Below are positions 17,426-28,226 of a stretch of DNA of 64,000 nucleotides, in pieces (the stretch's first letter is position 1; each line of letters begins with the position of its first letter). The position numbers were made by a program, and so were the translations under genes. Source of the stretch: Terriglobales bacterium (GTDB lineage Bacteria > Acidobacteriota > Terriglobia > Terriglobales > Acidobacteriaceae). Location of the stretch: assembly GCA_025462725.1 (NCBI GenBank), contig JAOAPE010000008.1, forward strand, positions 310,001 through 374,000. Direction: 5' to 3'. The notes beneath the pieces were generated by a model. It saw only the letters and a list, made by a program, of their open reading frames with translations, made no database searches and was not told the DNA's origin.

Positions 17426-17908
17426 TTGAAACTAATGTCCTGGTTGAAGCTTAGAGTTGCGAAGGCGAATCAACGCGGTTTAACGCTGGTCGAGTTGATC
17501 GTCGCCATCACTATCATTTCTATCTTGATGGGAGCCGCTGTTCCCATCGCGCGCAACGTGATCAAGCGCGAGAAGGAGCGCGACCTTCGCCGGGCACTCT
17601 GGGAGATGCGCGACGCCATCGACCGCTACAAAGACGCCGCCGACCGTGGAGCCTTCCAGATCAAGGTGGGGACAGAAGGATATCCGCCCGATCTGGAGAC
17701 ATTGGTCGAGGGAGTAGACGTGCAAGGAAAAAAAGTTCGCTTCTTGCGCCGGATCCCGATGGATCCCATGACCGGCAAAGCGGAATGGAACCTGCGCTCC
17801 ATGCAGGACGATCCTCATTCCACTTCATGGGGTGGGCAAAACGTCTTTGACGTGACCACAAAATCAGAAGGTACCGCGATGGACGGCACAAAGTACAAAG
17901 AATGGTGA
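17426..17908 (+). CDS. Type II secretion/pilus pseudopilin, GspG-like
   Basis: 160-residue pseudopilin. The class III signal is NQRGLTLVELIVAITIISIL: prepilin peptidase would cut after the Gly and methylate Leu, with Glu at position +5. The helix continues to REKERDLRRALWEMRDAIDRY, as in GspG major pseudopilins. The start is TTG at 17426 or ATG at 17435; neither has a clear Shine-Dalgarno site. It follows the secretin by 27 bases and overlaps the next pseudopilin by 7 bases, so the three genes form one operon. No ATPase, inner-membrane platform or prepilin peptidase gene lies nearby, so the rest of the machine must be elsewhere. Confidence 0.88.
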   Translation: MKLMSWLKLRVAKANQRGLTLVELIVAITIISILMGAAVPIARNVIKREKERDLRRALWEMRDAIDRYKDAADRGAFQIKVGTEGYPPDLETLVEGVDVQGKKVRFLRRIPMDPMTGKAEWNLRSMQDDPHSTSWGGQNVFDVTTKSEGTAMDGTKYKEW

Positions 17909-18312
17909 CCAAGCTACAATCCGCGAAAAAGCAGCGAGGGTTCACGCTGGTGGAGTTGATGATCGTCATCATGATCATTGGCATACTCGCCGCCATCGCC
18001 GCGCCCATCTACGCGCAGTCCATCATCCGCGCAAAAGAAGCGACACTCCGCCAAGACCTCTACCATTTGCGACAAGCGATTGATGCCTACACAATGGACA
18101 AGCAGCGCGCGCCGCAATCGCTGGATGACCTTGTGACCGCTGGCTATTTCCGCGAGATCCCTAAGGATCCATTCACGGGAAAGAACGATACATGGGTTGT
18201 TGCCCAAGAAGACGTGATGTTAAGCATTGACCAGAACGAGCCCGGCATCTCTGACGTCCACAGCGGCGCAAGTGAGATTTCTCCGGATGGCACCGCTTAC
18301 AGCTCCTGGTAA
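17902..18312 (+). CDS. Second GspG-like pseudopilin
   Basis: 136-residue pseudopilin. Signal KQRGFTLVELMIVIMIIGIL gives a canonical G|FTLVE cleavage site followed by the hydrophobic helix. Then come KEATLRQDLYHLRQAIDAY and YFREIPKDPFTGKNDTWV, which match the GspG calcium-loop region (DPFTGK). It starts at ATG 17902, inside the last codons of the preceding pseudopilin, indicating translational coupling. The closely similar partner upstream suggests a tandem duplication that diverged. Confidence 0.9.
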   Translation: MVTKLQSAKKQRGFTLVELMIVIMIIGILAAIAAPIYAQSIIRAKEATLRQDLYHLRQAIDAYTMDKQRAPQSLDDLVTAGYFREIPKDPFTGKNDTWVVAQEDVMLSIDQNEPGISDVHSGASEISPDGTAYSSW

Positions 18313-18344
18313 GTTCCCGCAGCAGCCTCGGCTCCTCCTCTCGG

Positions 18345-18350
18345 TATAAT
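18345..18350 (+). promoter_or_regulatory. -10 element just before hutU (possible leaderless start)
   Basis: TATAAT at 18345-18350 ends 7 bases before the hutU ATG (18358). A transcript from this -10 would begin at or next to the A of ATG, giving a leaderless message. No convincing -35 lies 17 bases upstream and no Shine-Dalgarno sequence precedes the ATG, which agrees with leaderless initiation. Confidence 0.45.
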
Positions 18351-18357
18351 CCCAGTC

Positions 18358-20040
18358 ATGGCAGTCGCTACCATTCCCGACACATACACCCCGGTGCGCG
18401 CTCCTCGCGGCACTACGCTTACCTGCAAAGGATGGCAGCAGGAAGCGGCCATGCGCATGCTGATGAACAACCTCGATCCTGATGTGGCGGAGCGTCCGCA
18501 GGATCTGGTGGTTTACGGCGGAACCGGAAAGGCCGCGCGCAATTGGCCGGCTTACCACGCCATCCTCCGCTCGCTTACGGCGTTGGAGAATGACGAGACG
18601 TTGCTGGTGCAATCCGGAAAGCCGGTTGGCGTTTTCAAAACGCACGAGTATGCCCCACGGGTGTTGATCGCAAATTCCAACCTGGTAGGACATTTCTCCA
18701 ACTGGGAAAAGTTCAACGAGCTAGAGCGTGCCGGGCTGATGATGTACGGCCAGATGACCGCTGGCTCGTGGATATACATCGGCTCACAGGGAATCGTGCA
18801 AGGAACATTCGAGACATTTGCCGCTGCTGCAGAAAAGCATTTTGGCGGATCACTCGAAGGAAAACTCGTAGTCAGTGGCGGTATGGGTGGCATGGGTGGC
18901 GCGCAACCACTCGCAGCGACTATGGCCGGAGCGGCGTTCCTCGGCATTGACATCGATGCTGAGCGAATCAAAAAGCGCCTCAAGACCGGATACTGCGACT
19001 TCATGGTCAACACTCTAGATGAAGCGCTGCGCATCCTCAAGAATGCTGTCCGGAAGAAAGAAGCTGTTTCCGTCGGCTTGGTAGGAAATTGCGCTGACGT
19101 CATCCCGGAACTTGCCGCGCGCGGCGTGGTGCCTGATCTGCTCACAGACCAGACATCCGCGCATGATCCGCTGAACGGATACATTCCGAATGGGATGTCA
19201 CTGGAAGAAGCGAACGCGTTACGTAAAGCCGATTCCAAAGGCTACCTTGAAAAGTCGCTCGACTCCATCGCTCGTCATGTGGAAGGAATGTTGGCGTTGC
19301 AAAAGTTGGGTTCGGTCACCTTTGACTACGGAAACAACATCCGCACCTTCGCACATCAGCGCGGAGTGAAAAGCGCGTACGACTTTCCCGGATTCGTTCC
19401 GGCGTATATTCGTCCTCTTTTTTGCGAAGGGCGCGGCCCGTTTCGGTGGGTAGCGCTTTCGGGAGAAGCTTCCGATATCGCCGTCACAGACGACCTTGTA
19501 CTTGAGCTTTTTCCGCAGAATGAAATCTTAAAGCGATGGATTAACCTTGCGCGGAAACGGATTAAGTTTCAAGGTCTTCCCGCAAGGATTTGTTGGCTCG
19601 GGTACGGTGAGCGCGCACAGTTCGGACTAGCCATGAATGACCTGGTAAAGAAGGGAAAACTCAAGGCGCCCATCGTGATCGGACGCGACCATTTGGATTG
19701 CGGCTCCGTAGCGTCTCCTTACCGCGAGACCGAATCGATGCTCGACGGCAGCGACGCCATCGCCGATTGGCCCATCCTCAACGCGCTCTTGAATACTGCC
19801 AGCGGGGCTAGTTGGGTATCAGTGCACAATGGCGGGGGAGTGGGCATTGGATACTCGCTGCATGCCGGCCAAGTCACTGTCGCCGATGGCACAGAGATGA
19901 TGGCAAAGCGCATCGAGCGGGTTCTCACGACGGATCCAGGCATGGGAATCATCCGCCATGTCGATGCCGGATACAAAGAGGCGGAAGAGTTTGCTGCCAA
20001 AGCTGATGTGAAAGTCCCCATGAAAGACCAGAAGCACTAA
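18358..20040 (+). CDS. hutU: Urocanate hydratase
   Basis: Second step of histidine degradation: urocanate plus water to 4-imidazolone-5-propanoate, with tightly bound NAD+ in the cytoplasm. The 560-residue length is normal. Recognisable blocks are [40 protein letters not shown], the NAD-binding [33 protein letters not shown], and [18 protein letters not shown] near the active site. hutI starts 6 bases after its stop. hutH (histidine ammonia-lyase) and the final step are not in the window. Confidence 0.96.
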   Translation: MAVATIPDTYTPVRAPRGTTLTCKGWQQEAAMRMLMNNLDPDVAERPQDLVVYGGTGKAARNWPAYHAILRSLTALENDETLLVQSGKPVGVFKTHEYAPRVLIANSNLVGHFSNWEKFNELERAGLMMYGQMTAGSWIYIGSQGIVQGTFETFAAAAEKHFGGSLEGKLVVSGGMGGMGGAQPLAATMAGAAFLGIDIDAERIKKRLKTGYCDFMVNTLDEALRILKNAVRKKEAVSVGLVGNCADVIPELAARGVVPDLLTDQTSAHDPLNGYIPNGMSLEEANALRKADSKGYLEKSLDSIARHVEGMLALQKLGSVTFDYGNNIRTFAHQRGVKSAYDFPGFVPAYIRPLFCEGRGPFRWVALSGEASDIAVTDDLVLELFPQNEILKRWINLARKRIKFQGLPARICWLGYGERAQFGLAMNDLVKKGKLKAPIVIGRDHLDCGSVASPYRETESMLDGSDAIADWPILNALLNTASGASWVSVHNGGGVGIGYSLHAGQVTVADGTEMMAKRIERVLTTDPGMGIIRHVDAGYKEAEEFAAKADVKVPMKDQKH

Positions 20041-20046
20041 CGCAGG

Positions 20047-21300
20047 ATGCTTCTTTTAACCAACATCTCTCAACTGCTCACCCTCCGCGGTTCGAACTCC
20101 GCGCGGCGTGGTCGCGAACTCGATGACGTCGGTCTTATCGAAGATGCTGCCGTGCTCTGTGCTGGTGGTCGTATCGTTGTTGCAGGGAAGCAGCGCGAGA
20201 TTCTGCGGCATCCATGGATCAAGAAACACAAACGCAAGATCAAAGAGATTGATTGCGCGAACAAGACAGTCTTGCCTGGCTTCGTTGACTCCCACACTCA
20301 TCTGGTCTTCGCCGCGCCTCGTCTCATCGATTTCGAGAAGCGGATTGCAGGAGCAAGCTATCAAGAGATTTCCGCTGCAGGCGGCGGAATCCGCTCCAGC
20401 GTTGAAGGAGTGCGAAAGGCGAGTGAAGCCAAGCTTGCGGATGGCGCGCTGAAAGTGCTCGACCAGATGCTGGCCTCGGGCACAACGACGGTCGAAGCGA
20501 AATCCGGATATGGCTTGAATCTCGATGCGGAGATGAAATCTCTACGTGCAATCCGACGCGCCGCCAAACAATGGCCTGGAGCTGTGGTTCCGACTTTGCT
20601 CGGCGCCCACGTCGTTCCCGCAGAGTTTAAGGACAAGCGCGACGACTATGTCCGCCTGGTTTGCGAGAAGATGGTACCGGAGGCTGCGAAGAAGCAGCTG
20701 GCGCAATTTGTAGATATCTTCTGCGAGGAAAATGCATTCAGCGTCGAAGAAACGGAAGAGGTCTTTGCTGCCGCTGAGAAGCATGGGCTGAAAACTCGTG
20801 CACACGTGGGACAGTTCACTGCCTGTCCGCTGGAATCGCTCCTGAATTTCGGACCCGCATCGTTCGACCACTTGGATAACCTACTCGAAGCTGATCTTCC
20901 CAAGCTGGCATTAAGCAACACCGTCGCGACGCTCGTGCCCGGAGCGAATTACTTCCTCGGACATTCGCGATTTCCCGATGCCCGCAAGCTGATTTCCGCT
21001 GGCGTTGCGGTCGCACTCGCCACCGATTTCAATCCAGGCACCTCGCCAACGTCGAACATGCAGTTCATTCTTTCACTCGCCTGCACTCATATGAAGATGT
21101 CGCCCGTGGAAGCGATATGCGCCGCCACGATTAACGGGGCGCACGCGTTACTGATGGGTGATCGCAAAGGAAGCATCGAACCGGGCAAGGACGCCGACAT
21201 GGCCATCTTCGATGTGAACGACTATCGCGAGATCGCTTACTGGTTCGGTGGGAACAATTGCGAGATGACCATCGCGAACGGAAACGTAGTGACGGGCTAG
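20047..21300 (+). CDS. hutI: Imidazolonepropionase
   Basis: Third step of histidine degradation: hydrolysis of 4-imidazolone-5-propanoate to N-formimino-L-glutamate. A 417-residue metal-dependent amidohydrolase. Metal ligands are in PGFVDSHTHLVFA and in the RAHVGQF region; the substrate-binding segment is GYGLNLDAEMKSLRAI; ATDFNPGTSPTSNMQ and INGAHALLMGDRKGSIEPGKDAD are family blocks. It is cotranscribed with hutU. Its TAG shares the palindrome CTAG with the stop of the opposite-strand engB. Confidence 0.95.
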   Translation: MLLLTNISQLLTLRGSNSARRGRELDDVGLIEDAAVLCAGGRIVVAGKQREILRHPWIKKHKRKIKEIDCANKTVLPGFVDSHTHLVFAAPRLIDFEKRIAGASYQEISAAGGGIRSSVEGVRKASEAKLADGALKVLDQMLASGTTTVEAKSGYGLNLDAEMKSLRAIRRAAKQWPGAVVPTLLGAHVVPAEFKDKRDDYVRLVCEKMVPEAAKKQLAQFVDIFCEENAFSVEETEEVFAAAEKHGLKTRAHVGQFTACPLESLLNFGPASFDHLDNLLEADLPKLALSNTVATLVPGANYFLGHSRFPDARKLISAGVAVALATDFNPGTSPTSNMQFILSLACTHMKMSPVEAICAATINGAHALLMGDRKGSIEPGKDADMAIFDVNDYREIAYWFGGNNCEMTIANGNVVTG

Positions 21301-21890
21301 CTAATTGTCTCTCTGATTTTCTTCCAAAGCTCGTCTTTGCCTGCCCCGGTCTTTGCCGAGTACGGCAGCAGCTCCGCTCCGAATTCCTTCGACAATGCGG
21401 ACATGGATTGCTTCAACTTATTTCCGGATAGGCGGTCGGCTTTCGTTGCCACCAACTGAAATGGGCGGCCCACCTTGCGCATCCAGTCGAGCAATTGCAG
21501 GTCGCTCTTCTGCGGCGGAATATTCGAATCAATAAGACACATGCAGAGCCGCAATTGTTGGCGATCAGCAAGATACGGCTCGATAAACTTTGGCCACTCA
21601 CCCACGATTGCCTTTGGCACGCGCGCGTAGCCGTATCCGGGCAGGTCAGCCAGCATTAGCTCGGGATTCGGCTTCGGTGTCCCGAAAGTTACCGTGAAGA
21701 AGTTGATGGTCTGCGTGCGTCCGGGAGTATTGCTCACGTTTGCCATCTTCGTTCCCACCAGCGAATTCAGCAGGCTGGACTTGCCAACGTTGGAGCGTCC
21801 GAGAAATGCGATTTCTGGGACGTCCCCCGCAGGGAACTGGTGCGGCGCAGCGGATGACGTGACGAATTGTGTGATGACTTTCATTGGCAA
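21297..21890 (-). CDS. engB: Ribosome biogenesis GTP-binding protein EngB/YsxC
   Basis: 197-residue essential GTPase involved in 50S subunit assembly. G1 is GRSNVGKSSLLNSL, G2 region SNTPGRTQTINFF, G3 DLPGYGYARVPK, and G4 ATKADRLSGNK. The first ATG at 21890 is followed two codons later by another ATG (MPMKV); the ribosome site is weak, so either may be used. It lies 57 bases downstream of lon, and a rho-independent terminator sits in that gap. engB therefore depends on read-through or its own promoter. Confidence 0.93.
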   Translation of the reverse strand: MPMKVITQFVTSSAAPHQFPAGDVPEIAFLGRSNVGKSSLLNSLVGTKMANVSNTPGRTQTINFFTVTFGTPKPNPELMLADLPGYGYARVPKAIVGEWPKFIEPYLADRQQLRLCMCLIDSNIPPQKSDLQLLDWMRKVGRPFQLVATKADRLSGNKLKQSMSALSKEFGAELLPYSAKTGAGKDELWKKIRETIS

Positions 21891-21891
21891 T

Positions 21892-21923
21892 GCAAAAGAA
21901 AAAGCCCGCCTGTAGAGCGGGCT
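21892..21923 (-). terminator. Rho-independent terminator after lon
   Basis: On the minus strand AGCCCGC (21923-21917) pairs with GCGGGCT (21909-21903) around a 7-base loop, followed by TTTTTCTTTT. It lies between the lon stop (21948) and the engB start (21890). Confidence 0.85.
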
Positions 21924-21947
21924 CTTTCAATTCTACTAGACTGCGAG

Positions 21948-24353
21948 TTACTGTCTCGCGACCGGAGTCTCCGGCGCGCTTGGGACGGCAGAGATGGGTT
22001 GATCTTCCGGCTCGGTATAGTGCGGTAGGGGACGCTCTAACGCAATCGCCAGGACTTCATCCATCCTATCCACGAAGTTCAGCTTGAGGGCGTTACGGAG
22101 TATCTCCGGAACCTCGGCCAAGTCTTTCTCGTTATCCTTTGGCAGGATGATCTCAAAGATACCGGCGCGATGTGCTGCGAGCAACTTCTCTTTCAATCCG
22201 CCGATGGGCAGCACTTTTCCGCGCAACGTGATCTCGCCGGTCATGGCGATATCGCGCCGCACAGGAATCTTGCTCAGCGCCGAAGCCAATGCCGTAGCCA
22301 TGGTGATTCCGGCAGACGGGCCATCCTTCGGGATTGCGCCCTCGGGCACGTGCACGTGGATATCCAGGTTGCGATAGAAATCACGCGGAAGTCCAAGCCG
22401 GTTCGCGCGTGAGCGAACATAACTCATCGCGGCCTGCGCGGATTCCTGCATCACGTCGCCTAGTTTGCCTGTAAGTGTGAGCTTGCCTTTGCCTTCCACG
22501 GCGCTGACTTCAGTGCTAAGGATGGAGCCGCCCACTTCCGTCCAGGCAAGTCCGGTAACCAGGCCGATCTCGCTCTTCTCGTGCGCGAGTGTGTCGCGGA
22601 ATTTAGCAACGCCCAGAAATTCGTTGATGTTTTCCGCGGTGATGGCAATCTTGTAGTTCGCGCCATCCTTCACAACGCGACGCGCCACTTTGCGGCAAAC
22701 GTTGCCAATCTCGCGCTCAAGGTTGCGCACGCCGGCTTCGCGTGTGTACGAGCGAATGATCTCTTGGATGGCGCCGATGTCGAAGCTGACGTTTACATCG
22801 GTAAGTCCGGTGTTCACGAGCTGTTTCTTGACCAAGTACTGCTTGGCGATCTCTACCTTTTCGAGTTCCGTGTATCCGTGCAGCCGCAGCACTTCCATGC
22901 GGTCTTGCAGCGGAGCCGGAATGGTGTGCATCACATTCGCAGTCGCCACGAAGAAGACCTGCGAGAGGTCATACTCAACGTCGAGGTAGTGGTCAACGAA
23001 CATGAAATTCTGTTCGGGATCGAGGACTTCGAGCAACGCCGCTGAAGGATCCCCGCGGAAATCGGAGGCCATCTTGTCCACTTCGTCCAGCATGAAGACC
23101 GGGTTCTTTGTGCCCGCCTTCTTCATCATCTGAATGATCTGTCCCGGTAGCGCACCGATGTATGTGCGGCGATGTCCGCGGACTTCCGCTTCATCGCGCA
23201 CTCCGCCCAGCGACATGCGTACGAACTTGCGTCCCGTCGCTTTTGCGATGGACATACCAAGTGAGGTCTTGCCCACGCCCGGAGGTCCGACAAAGCAGAG
23301 GATCGATCCTTTGGGGTTTTTTACAAGCTGCCGAACCGCAAGGAACTCGAGAATGCGCTCTTTGATCTTCTCCAGACCATAGTGGTCTTCGTTCAAAATC
23401 TTCTCTGCGCGCTCGATGTTACGGATCTCTTTGGACTTCTTCTTCCATGGAACCGCGAGCAGCCAGTCAAGGTAGTTGCGCGAGACAGTCGACTCCGCCG
23501 ACATGGGCGGCATCAACTCAAGCTTCTTCAGTTCCTGGATGGCCTTGTCGTGAACTTCCTTCGGCATCCCGGCTGAATCCACTTTTTTCTTCAGCTCGTC
23601 CCACTCGCTCTTTTCGCCGCGACCCAGCTCTTTCTGGATGGCCTTGATCTTCTCGTTGAGGTAATACTCTTTTTGCGCGCGCTCCATCTGCCGCTTCACG
23701 CGGGTCTGGATGGTGCGGTCCATGTTGAGCTTTTCAATCTCGATGTCGAGTACATCAGCGATGCGGTTCAAGCGCTCAGTTGGGTCGAATATTTCGAGCA
23801 GGTCCTGTTTTTCTTCGATGGAAAGCTGGAGGTTCGCAGCGATAGTGTCCGTAAGTTTCGCCGGATCTTCCATGCGCACTGCTGCGATCATCGTCTCGTA
23901 GTTCAATGATTGGCAAAGCTTTACGTATTGTTCGAAGAGGGAAGTGACTTTCTGCATCGCCGCTTCAAGAGTCGGCGTCACTTCGGTCGTGAACTTAGAA
24001 GTCTTGATGATGGCGCGCAGGTATCCTTGTTCATCAACCACTTGCTGGATTTTGCCGCGCTCCAGTCCTTCTACCAGGACTTTGATATTGCCGTCGGGAA
24101 GTTTTAGGCTCTGCACGATGTTTACGATTGTGCCTACCTGGAAGATCTCGTGCGGCTTGGGTTCGTCCACGCTGGCGTCGTGCTGCGTCGCCAAAAAGAT
24201 CTTGCGATCTCCGGCAAGCGCCTCTTCCAATGCGCGGACACTCGATTCGCGGCCAACCACAAACGGAGTCATCATGAACGGAAAGATGACAACGTCCCGA
24301 ATGGGCATCATGGGCAGGTTACGTGTCTCGAATTTGTCCTTGGTCTGGGTCAC
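21948..24353 (-). CDS. lon: ATP-dependent protease Lon
   Basis: Cytoplasmic AAA+ serine protease that degrades misfolded and regulatory proteins. 801 residues, the full LonA length. N-terminal substrate domain [16 protein letters not shown]; Walker [12 protein letters not shown] with Lys362; Walker [10 protein letters not shown]; catalytic dyad Ser680 in PKDGPSAG and Lys723 in GGLKEK. The last 25 residues are Pro-rich. It is the last gene of a tig-clpP-clpX-lon run, 32 bases after clpX, and ends at a strong terminator. This gene order is widespread and links folding with proteolysis. Confidence 0.97.
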   Translation of the reverse strand: MTQTKDKFETRNLPMMPIRDVVIFPFMMTPFVVGRESSVRALEEALAGDRKIFLATQHDASVDEPKPHEIFQVGTIVNIVQSLKLPDGNIKVLVEGLERGKIQQVVDEQGYLRAIIKTSKFTTEVTPTLEAAMQKVTSLFEQYVKLCQSLNYETMIAAVRMEDPAKLTDTIAANLQLSIEEKQDLLEIFDPTERLNRIADVLDIEIEKLNMDRTIQTRVKRQMERAQKEYYLNEKIKAIQKELGRGEKSEWDELKKKVDSAGMPKEVHDKAIQELKKLELMPPMSAESTVSRNYLDWLLAVPWKKKSKEIRNIERAEKILNEDHYGLEKIKERILEFLAVRQLVKNPKGSILCFVGPPGVGKTSLGMSIAKATGRKFVRMSLGGVRDEAEVRGHRRTYIGALPGQIIQMMKKAGTKNPVFMLDEVDKMASDFRGDPSAALLEVLDPEQNFMFVDHYLDVEYDLSQVFFVATANVMHTIPAPLQDRMEVLRLHGYTELEKVEIAKQYLVKKQLVNTGLTDVNVSFDIGAIQEIIRSYTREAGVRNLEREIGNVCRKVARRVVKDGANYKIAITAENINEFLGVAKFRDTLAHEKSEIGLVTGLAWTEVGGSILSTEVSAVEGKGKLTLTGKLGDVMQESAQAAMSYVRSRANRLGLPRDFYRNLDIHVHVPEGAIPKDGPSAGITMATALASALSKIPVRRDIAMTGEITLRGKVLPIGGLKEKLLAAHRAGIFEIILPKDNEKDLAEVPEILRNALKLNFVDRMDEVLAIALERPLPHYTEPEDQPISAVPSAPETPVARQ

Positions 24354-24385
24354 TCATTTCCTCGTATTCTTGGTCGGTCGTGCGG

Positions 24386-25675
24386 TTAGCCGGCTTTCTC
24401 AAGGTTAGCGATGGAGACGTCGCGATTGTCTACCATCTCCTTAGTTACCTCGAATTCCTTCAAACGCTTCTGACTAGGCAGATGGTACATCAAGTCCAGC
24501 ATGAGTTCTTCAAGAATCATGCGGAGACCACGGGCGCCAACCTTGCGGTTCATCGCCTCGCGCGATATCGCGCTGACGGCCTCATCAGTGAACTTCAGTT
24601 TGACATTCTCAAACTCGAACAAGCGCTGATACTGCTTGAGGATCGCATTCCTCGGTTTAGTCAGGATCTCGATCAATGCCGCTTCGTCCAGATCATTCAA
24701 GACGCCGATTACTGGCAAGCGTCCTACAAACTCAGGGATAAGCCCGAACTTGATCAGGTCCTGCGGCTCCATCTGCTGAAGCAATTCGGAATCCCGCTTG
24801 TTCGGATTGATGACCGGTGTCTGGCCATTCTTGTCTTTATCTTTAGAGTCAGCTCGGAAGCCCAAAGATTTTTTTCCTGCGCGACGGCTGATAACTTTTT
24901 CCAAGCCAACGAAAGCGCCACCGCAGATGAAGAGGATGTTGGTGGTGTCCACCGGGGTGAATTCCTGGTGGGGATGCTTGCGTCCGCCCTGCGGCGGAAC
25001 ATTGGCGACGGTGCCTTCAAGGATTTTCAGCAGCGCCTGTTGGACGCCTTCACCCGAAACATCGCGGGTGATGGACGGGTTTTCGTCCTTGCGGCCGATC
25101 TTGTCGATCTCATCTATATAGATGATGCCGGTCTGAGCGCGGGCTACATCGCCATCGGCTGCTTGCAGCAGCTTGAGAATGATGTTTTCCACGTCTTCGC
25201 CGACATAGCCGGCTTCGGTGAGAGTAGTCGCGTCCACGATGGCAAAGGGGACATCCAGCATCTTCGCCAGAGTCTGCGCAAGAAGCGTCTTGCCGGTCCC
25301 TGTCGGACCGACCAGCATGATGTTGGACTTCGCCAACTCTACGCCATCGCCATTGCGATTCTTGTTCATGTGCACGCGCTTGTAGTGGTTGTAAACCGCT
25401 ACCGCGAGCTTTTTCTTCGTGCGCTCTTGCCCGATGACGTACTCATCAAGAAATGCCTTTACTTCTTGCGGTTTAGGCAAGTGGTTGGGAGCCGCCGATG
25501 CGTGGGTCTCAGAGCGGTCGTCTTCCAAGATGGAATTGCAGACGGCGACGCACTCATCGCAGATGTAGGCCCTGGGATAATCGCTAGGGGAAGAGATCAG
25601 TTTGGCGACAGCGTCTTGTGATTTATGGCAAAACGAGCAACGAAGAGATTCTTCCGAACCTGTACGCGTTTTCAA
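24386..25675 (-). CDS. clpX: ATP-dependent Clp protease ATP-binding subunit ClpX
   Basis: AAA+ unfoldase that feeds substrates to ClpP. The start is taken as TTG at 25675 because AGGAG lies 8 bases upstream; this gives 429 residues, the usual ClpX size. A longer frame from 25759 is open but lacks such a site. The N-terminal zinc finger is CSFCHK...[10 protein letters not shown]. Walker A is [16 protein letters not shown], Walker [11 protein letters not shown], and a [11 protein letters not shown]-like block reads [13 protein letters not shown]; the sensor-2 region is [15 protein letters not shown]. It lies 119 bases after clpP and 32 before lon. Confidence 0.96.
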   Translation of the reverse strand: MKTRTGSEESLRCSFCHKSQDAVAKLISSPSDYPRAYICDECVAVCNSILEDDRSETHASAAPNHLPKPQEVKAFLDEYVIGQERTKKKLAVAVYNHYKRVHMNKNRNGDGVELAKSNIMLVGPTGTGKTLLAQTLAKMLDVPFAIVDATTLTEAGYVGEDVENIILKLLQAADGDVARAQTGIIYIDEIDKIGRKDENPSITRDVSGEGVQQALLKILEGTVANVPPQGGRKHPHQEFTPVDTTNILFICGGAFVGLEKVISRRAGKKSLGFRADSKDKDKNGQTPVINPNKRDSELLQQMEPQDLIKFGLIPEFVGRLPVIGVLNDLDEAALIEILTKPRNAILKQYQRLFEFENVKLKFTDEAVSAISREAMNRKVGARGLRMILEELMLDLMYHLPSQKRLKEFEVTKEMVDNRDVSIANLEKAG

Positions 25676-25794
25676 AGTTGTTACTCCTAGTCCGGGATGG
25701 CCCCGGGTTCCCGGCCAGACTAATGCCTCAGTCTGCACTGATTCACTAGTCTGTTCCACTTACTTCAGTCACTAATTCCGACTTACAGTTCTTG

Positions 25795-26403
25795 CTATTT
25801 GTGTTTGAAGATGATGTCGTCCACAATGCCGTAATCTTTGGCTTGCTTTGCGTTCATGATGAAATCGCGCTCGACGTCTTTTTCCACTTTGTCCAGTTTC
25901 TGTCCTGAGTGCTTTGACATGATTTGGTTCGTGATCTCGCGCATCCTGAGGATTTCGCGCGCGTGAATGTCAATATCTGTAGCCTGGCCGGAGAGCCCGC
26001 CCATTGACGGCTGGTGGATCAAAATTCTGGCATTCGGCAGCGCAAATCGTTTGCCTGCCGCACCTGCACACAAAAGGAGGGCACCCATGCTGGCTGCCTG
26101 CCCAATACAGATAGTAGTTACATCAGGGCGGACGAATTGCATAGTGTCATATATGGCCATCCCTGCCGTGATCGATCCGCCCGGCGAATTGATGTACATC
26201 TGGATGTCCTTTTCCGGGTCTTCCGCCTCCAGGAAAAGCAACTGGGCGATGATCAAGTTGGCTACCGTGTCATCCACAGGAGTGCCAAGAAAGATGATGT
26301 TGTCGCGAAGCAGGCGCGAATAGATGTCATAGGCGCGTTCACCGCGGCTGGTCTGCTCCAGCACTGTTGGAACCAGATACATTTGTGGATCTTTTGTCTG
26401 CAC
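25795..26403 (-). CDS. clpP: ATP-dependent Clp protease proteolytic subunit
   Basis: Serine peptidase that assembles into a double heptamer with ClpX. The GTG at 26403 with AAGG 5 bases upstream gives 202 residues; the ATG at 26382 (195 residues) is also possible. A frame open from 26502 would overlap tig and was rejected. Catalytic Ser is in [11 protein letters not shown], His in [12 protein letters not shown], and Asp in the [16 protein letters not shown] region. [18 protein letters not shown] is the conserved beta-strand/helix block. It lies between tig and clpX. Confidence 0.95.
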   Translation of the reverse strand: MQTKDPQMYLVPTVLEQTSRGERAYDIYSRLLRDNIIFLGTPVDDTVANLIIAQLLFLEAEDPEKDIQMYINSPGGSITAGMAIYDTMQFVRPDVTTICIGQAASMGALLLCAGAAGKRFALPNARILIHQPSMGGLSGQATDIDIHAREILRMREITNQIMSKHSGQKLDKVEKDVERDFIMNAKQAKDYGIVDDIIFKHK

Positions 26404-26461
26404 TTGCACCTTCTCAGGGGAGCCCTGTCGCCTTAGCGGAGGGCGGGATATTGCGGACCGC

Positions 26462-28018
26462 TTACGCGGACCGGCTGTAAAGAAAATCCAAGGCCTTCTC
26501 ATTGCGGATACGGTCTCTCAATCGATCGAGCGACCCTTCCTTGGTCAAACGAGAACGCAGAGCTTCAACTGTTTGCTTCGTTTGTGCTGCGGCGATTTCC
26601 AACTCTTTTTCGATGTCTTCTTCCGTCGCGTCTAACTTTTCCAAGTCGGCAATCTTATCCAGTAGCAGGGAAGCCTTCACCTCACGAACGGCAGCGTCCT
26701 TCTGGGCAAGGCGGAGACGGTCGAAATTCATCTTGCGCATGTCTTCCGTTTTCATCCCTTGCGCTGCGAGCGCGCGGAATCCGCGTTCCAGCCGGACATC
26801 GATCTGCCTGTCGATCAACGCCTGCGGTACCGGGAAATCATTCTTGGCGACAAGGTCGTCTATCAACTTCTCTTTTTCTTTGTGCTCGATTTCATGCTTG
26901 CGCTCCGATTCCATGTTCTCGCGGATGCGCGACTTCAATTCGTCAAGGGTTGCGAATTCGCCCAACTCCTTGGCGAATTCGTCATTAAGTTCCGGCACAG
27001 TCTTTTTCTTCACGCCTTGGATCTTGATGGCGTAGTTCATGACCTGTCCAGCCAAACGCTGGTCATTGAAGTCTTCAGGATAGCTAACATCGAAATGACG
27101 TTCGTCGCCGGGCTTCGCGCCACGAAGGTTCTCAGAAAAATCCTTCACTGTATTCTTGCCACCGATCTCAACCAGCACCTCGTCAACTTCGACTGGCTTC
27201 GCAATCTCGTCCTCGACTTGCTGGTTGATAGCTTCTTGCACTGGGGAGGGTGAATCCGGCTTCTCTGCTTTCTTTGATGCAAGTTCCGCCTTCTTCTCTG
27301 CCACTGCTTTGCTGCCTTTTGCCGTTCCCGTAAAGGAAATCTGGGCGTAATCCCCGTCGCGCAGCTCGCGGTCTTCCACTGCCTCATAGCCAGCTTGCCG
27401 TTCCTGCAGGCTCTTCAGTGCTTCGTCGAGTTCGGCGTCTGAAACCCTGATGTCCTTGCGTTTAGTCTTCAGGTCCGTGTAGCCGGAGACGTTGATGTCC
27501 GGCAAGACCTCGAAAACCGCTTTGAACGTCAAAGGATCACCTTGCTGAAAATGTAGGTCCGTTACCCGTGGTTGCGACACTGGCAGCAGCCCTTGCTTCT
27601 CTACTTCGGCACGAAAGTGCTCGGGGATTAGCGCGTCCACAACTTCGCTACGGACATCGTCCATAAACCGGCTCTTAATGATGGTAGAAGGGACCTTCCC
27701 CGCGCGGAATCCGGGGATTCGCGCCAGCTTCTGGTACTTCTTAATGGTCTTTTCAGTCGCCTTCGAAACTACGTCCGCTGGGATCTCTACGGAGATCTCC
27801 CGCTTGCAGGCTTCGTTCATCGGAGCTTCAGCCCCGTGGTCGTGCGAGTGGGCGTGCCCATGGTCATGATCGTGACCGGCGTGGTCGTGATCATGGTCGT
27901 GAGAATGTTCGTTCTCTTCCACAGCCGTCGACGTGGAGGCGGCGGGTTTCGGCTGCTCCGGTGACTCAGCTTTGCCGGTCTTCTTCTTTGTATCGGTTTT
28001 CGCTTCAGGAGAACTCAA
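26462..28018 (-). CDS. tig: Trigger factor with His-rich N-terminal extension
   Basis: Ribosome-associated chaperone and prolyl isomerase. The TTG at 28018 has AAGAAGG 9 bases upstream and gives 518 residues; a TTG at 28039 would add seven. The typical trigger factor begins near residue 70 here ([19 protein letters not shown]), with the ribosome-binding signature [10 protein letters not shown]. The FKBP-like domain starts around [11 protein letters not shown] and carries a Lys/Glu-rich insertion. The C-terminal arms follow (from [20 protein letters not shown]). The first 70 residues are extra: a Lys/Pro/Ser-rich stretch and then 12 His alternating with Asp, Gly, Ala or Ser in about 24 residues. 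That composition resembles metal-binding tails of SlyD and HypB. Confidence 0.94.
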   Translation of the reverse strand: MSSPEAKTDTKKKTGKAESPEQPKPAASTSTAVEENEHSHDHDHDHAGHDHDHGHAHSHDHGAEAPMNEACKREISVEIPADVVSKATEKTIKKYQKLARIPGFRAGKVPSTIIKSRFMDDVRSEVVDALIPEHFRAEVEKQGLLPVSQPRVTDLHFQQGDPLTFKAVFEVLPDINVSGYTDLKTKRKDIRVSDAELDEALKSLQERQAGYEAVEDRELRDGDYAQISFTGTAKGSKAVAEKKAELASKKAEKPDSPSPVQEAINQQVEDEIAKPVEVDEVLVEIGGKNTVKDFSENLRGAKPGDERHFDVSYPEDFNDQRLAGQVMNYAIKIQGVKKKTVPELNDEFAKELGEFATLDELKSRIRENMESERKHEIEHKEKEKLIDDLVAKNDFPVPQALIDRQIDVRLERGFRALAAQGMKTEDMRKMNFDRLRLAQKDAAVREVKASLLLDKIADLEKLDATEEDIEKELEIAAAQTKQTVEALRSRLTKEGSLDRLRDRIRNEKALDFLYSRSA

Positions 28019-28226
28019 GAGATATTGCCTTCTTTTCAAACTTAGGTGTGTTCGAGCGGGCCACTGGTAGGGAGCCAGAGGCGTGCGCGAAGCTCCAGTT
28101 TAAATAGTGGTGAGCACTGCGGTCAAACTTGGAAGCCGCATTTTTTCAGGGCTGATTAAGTAACCTTCGTAGTCTTACTTGACTTGGATGATGCAGAATA
28201 GAATTAGTTTCGACGGGAGAACCGAT

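Noticed and set aside
24323-25621. A 432-residue plus-strand open frame opposite clpX
   Set aside because: It lies wholly antisense to a complete clpX and has no recognisable protein pattern.
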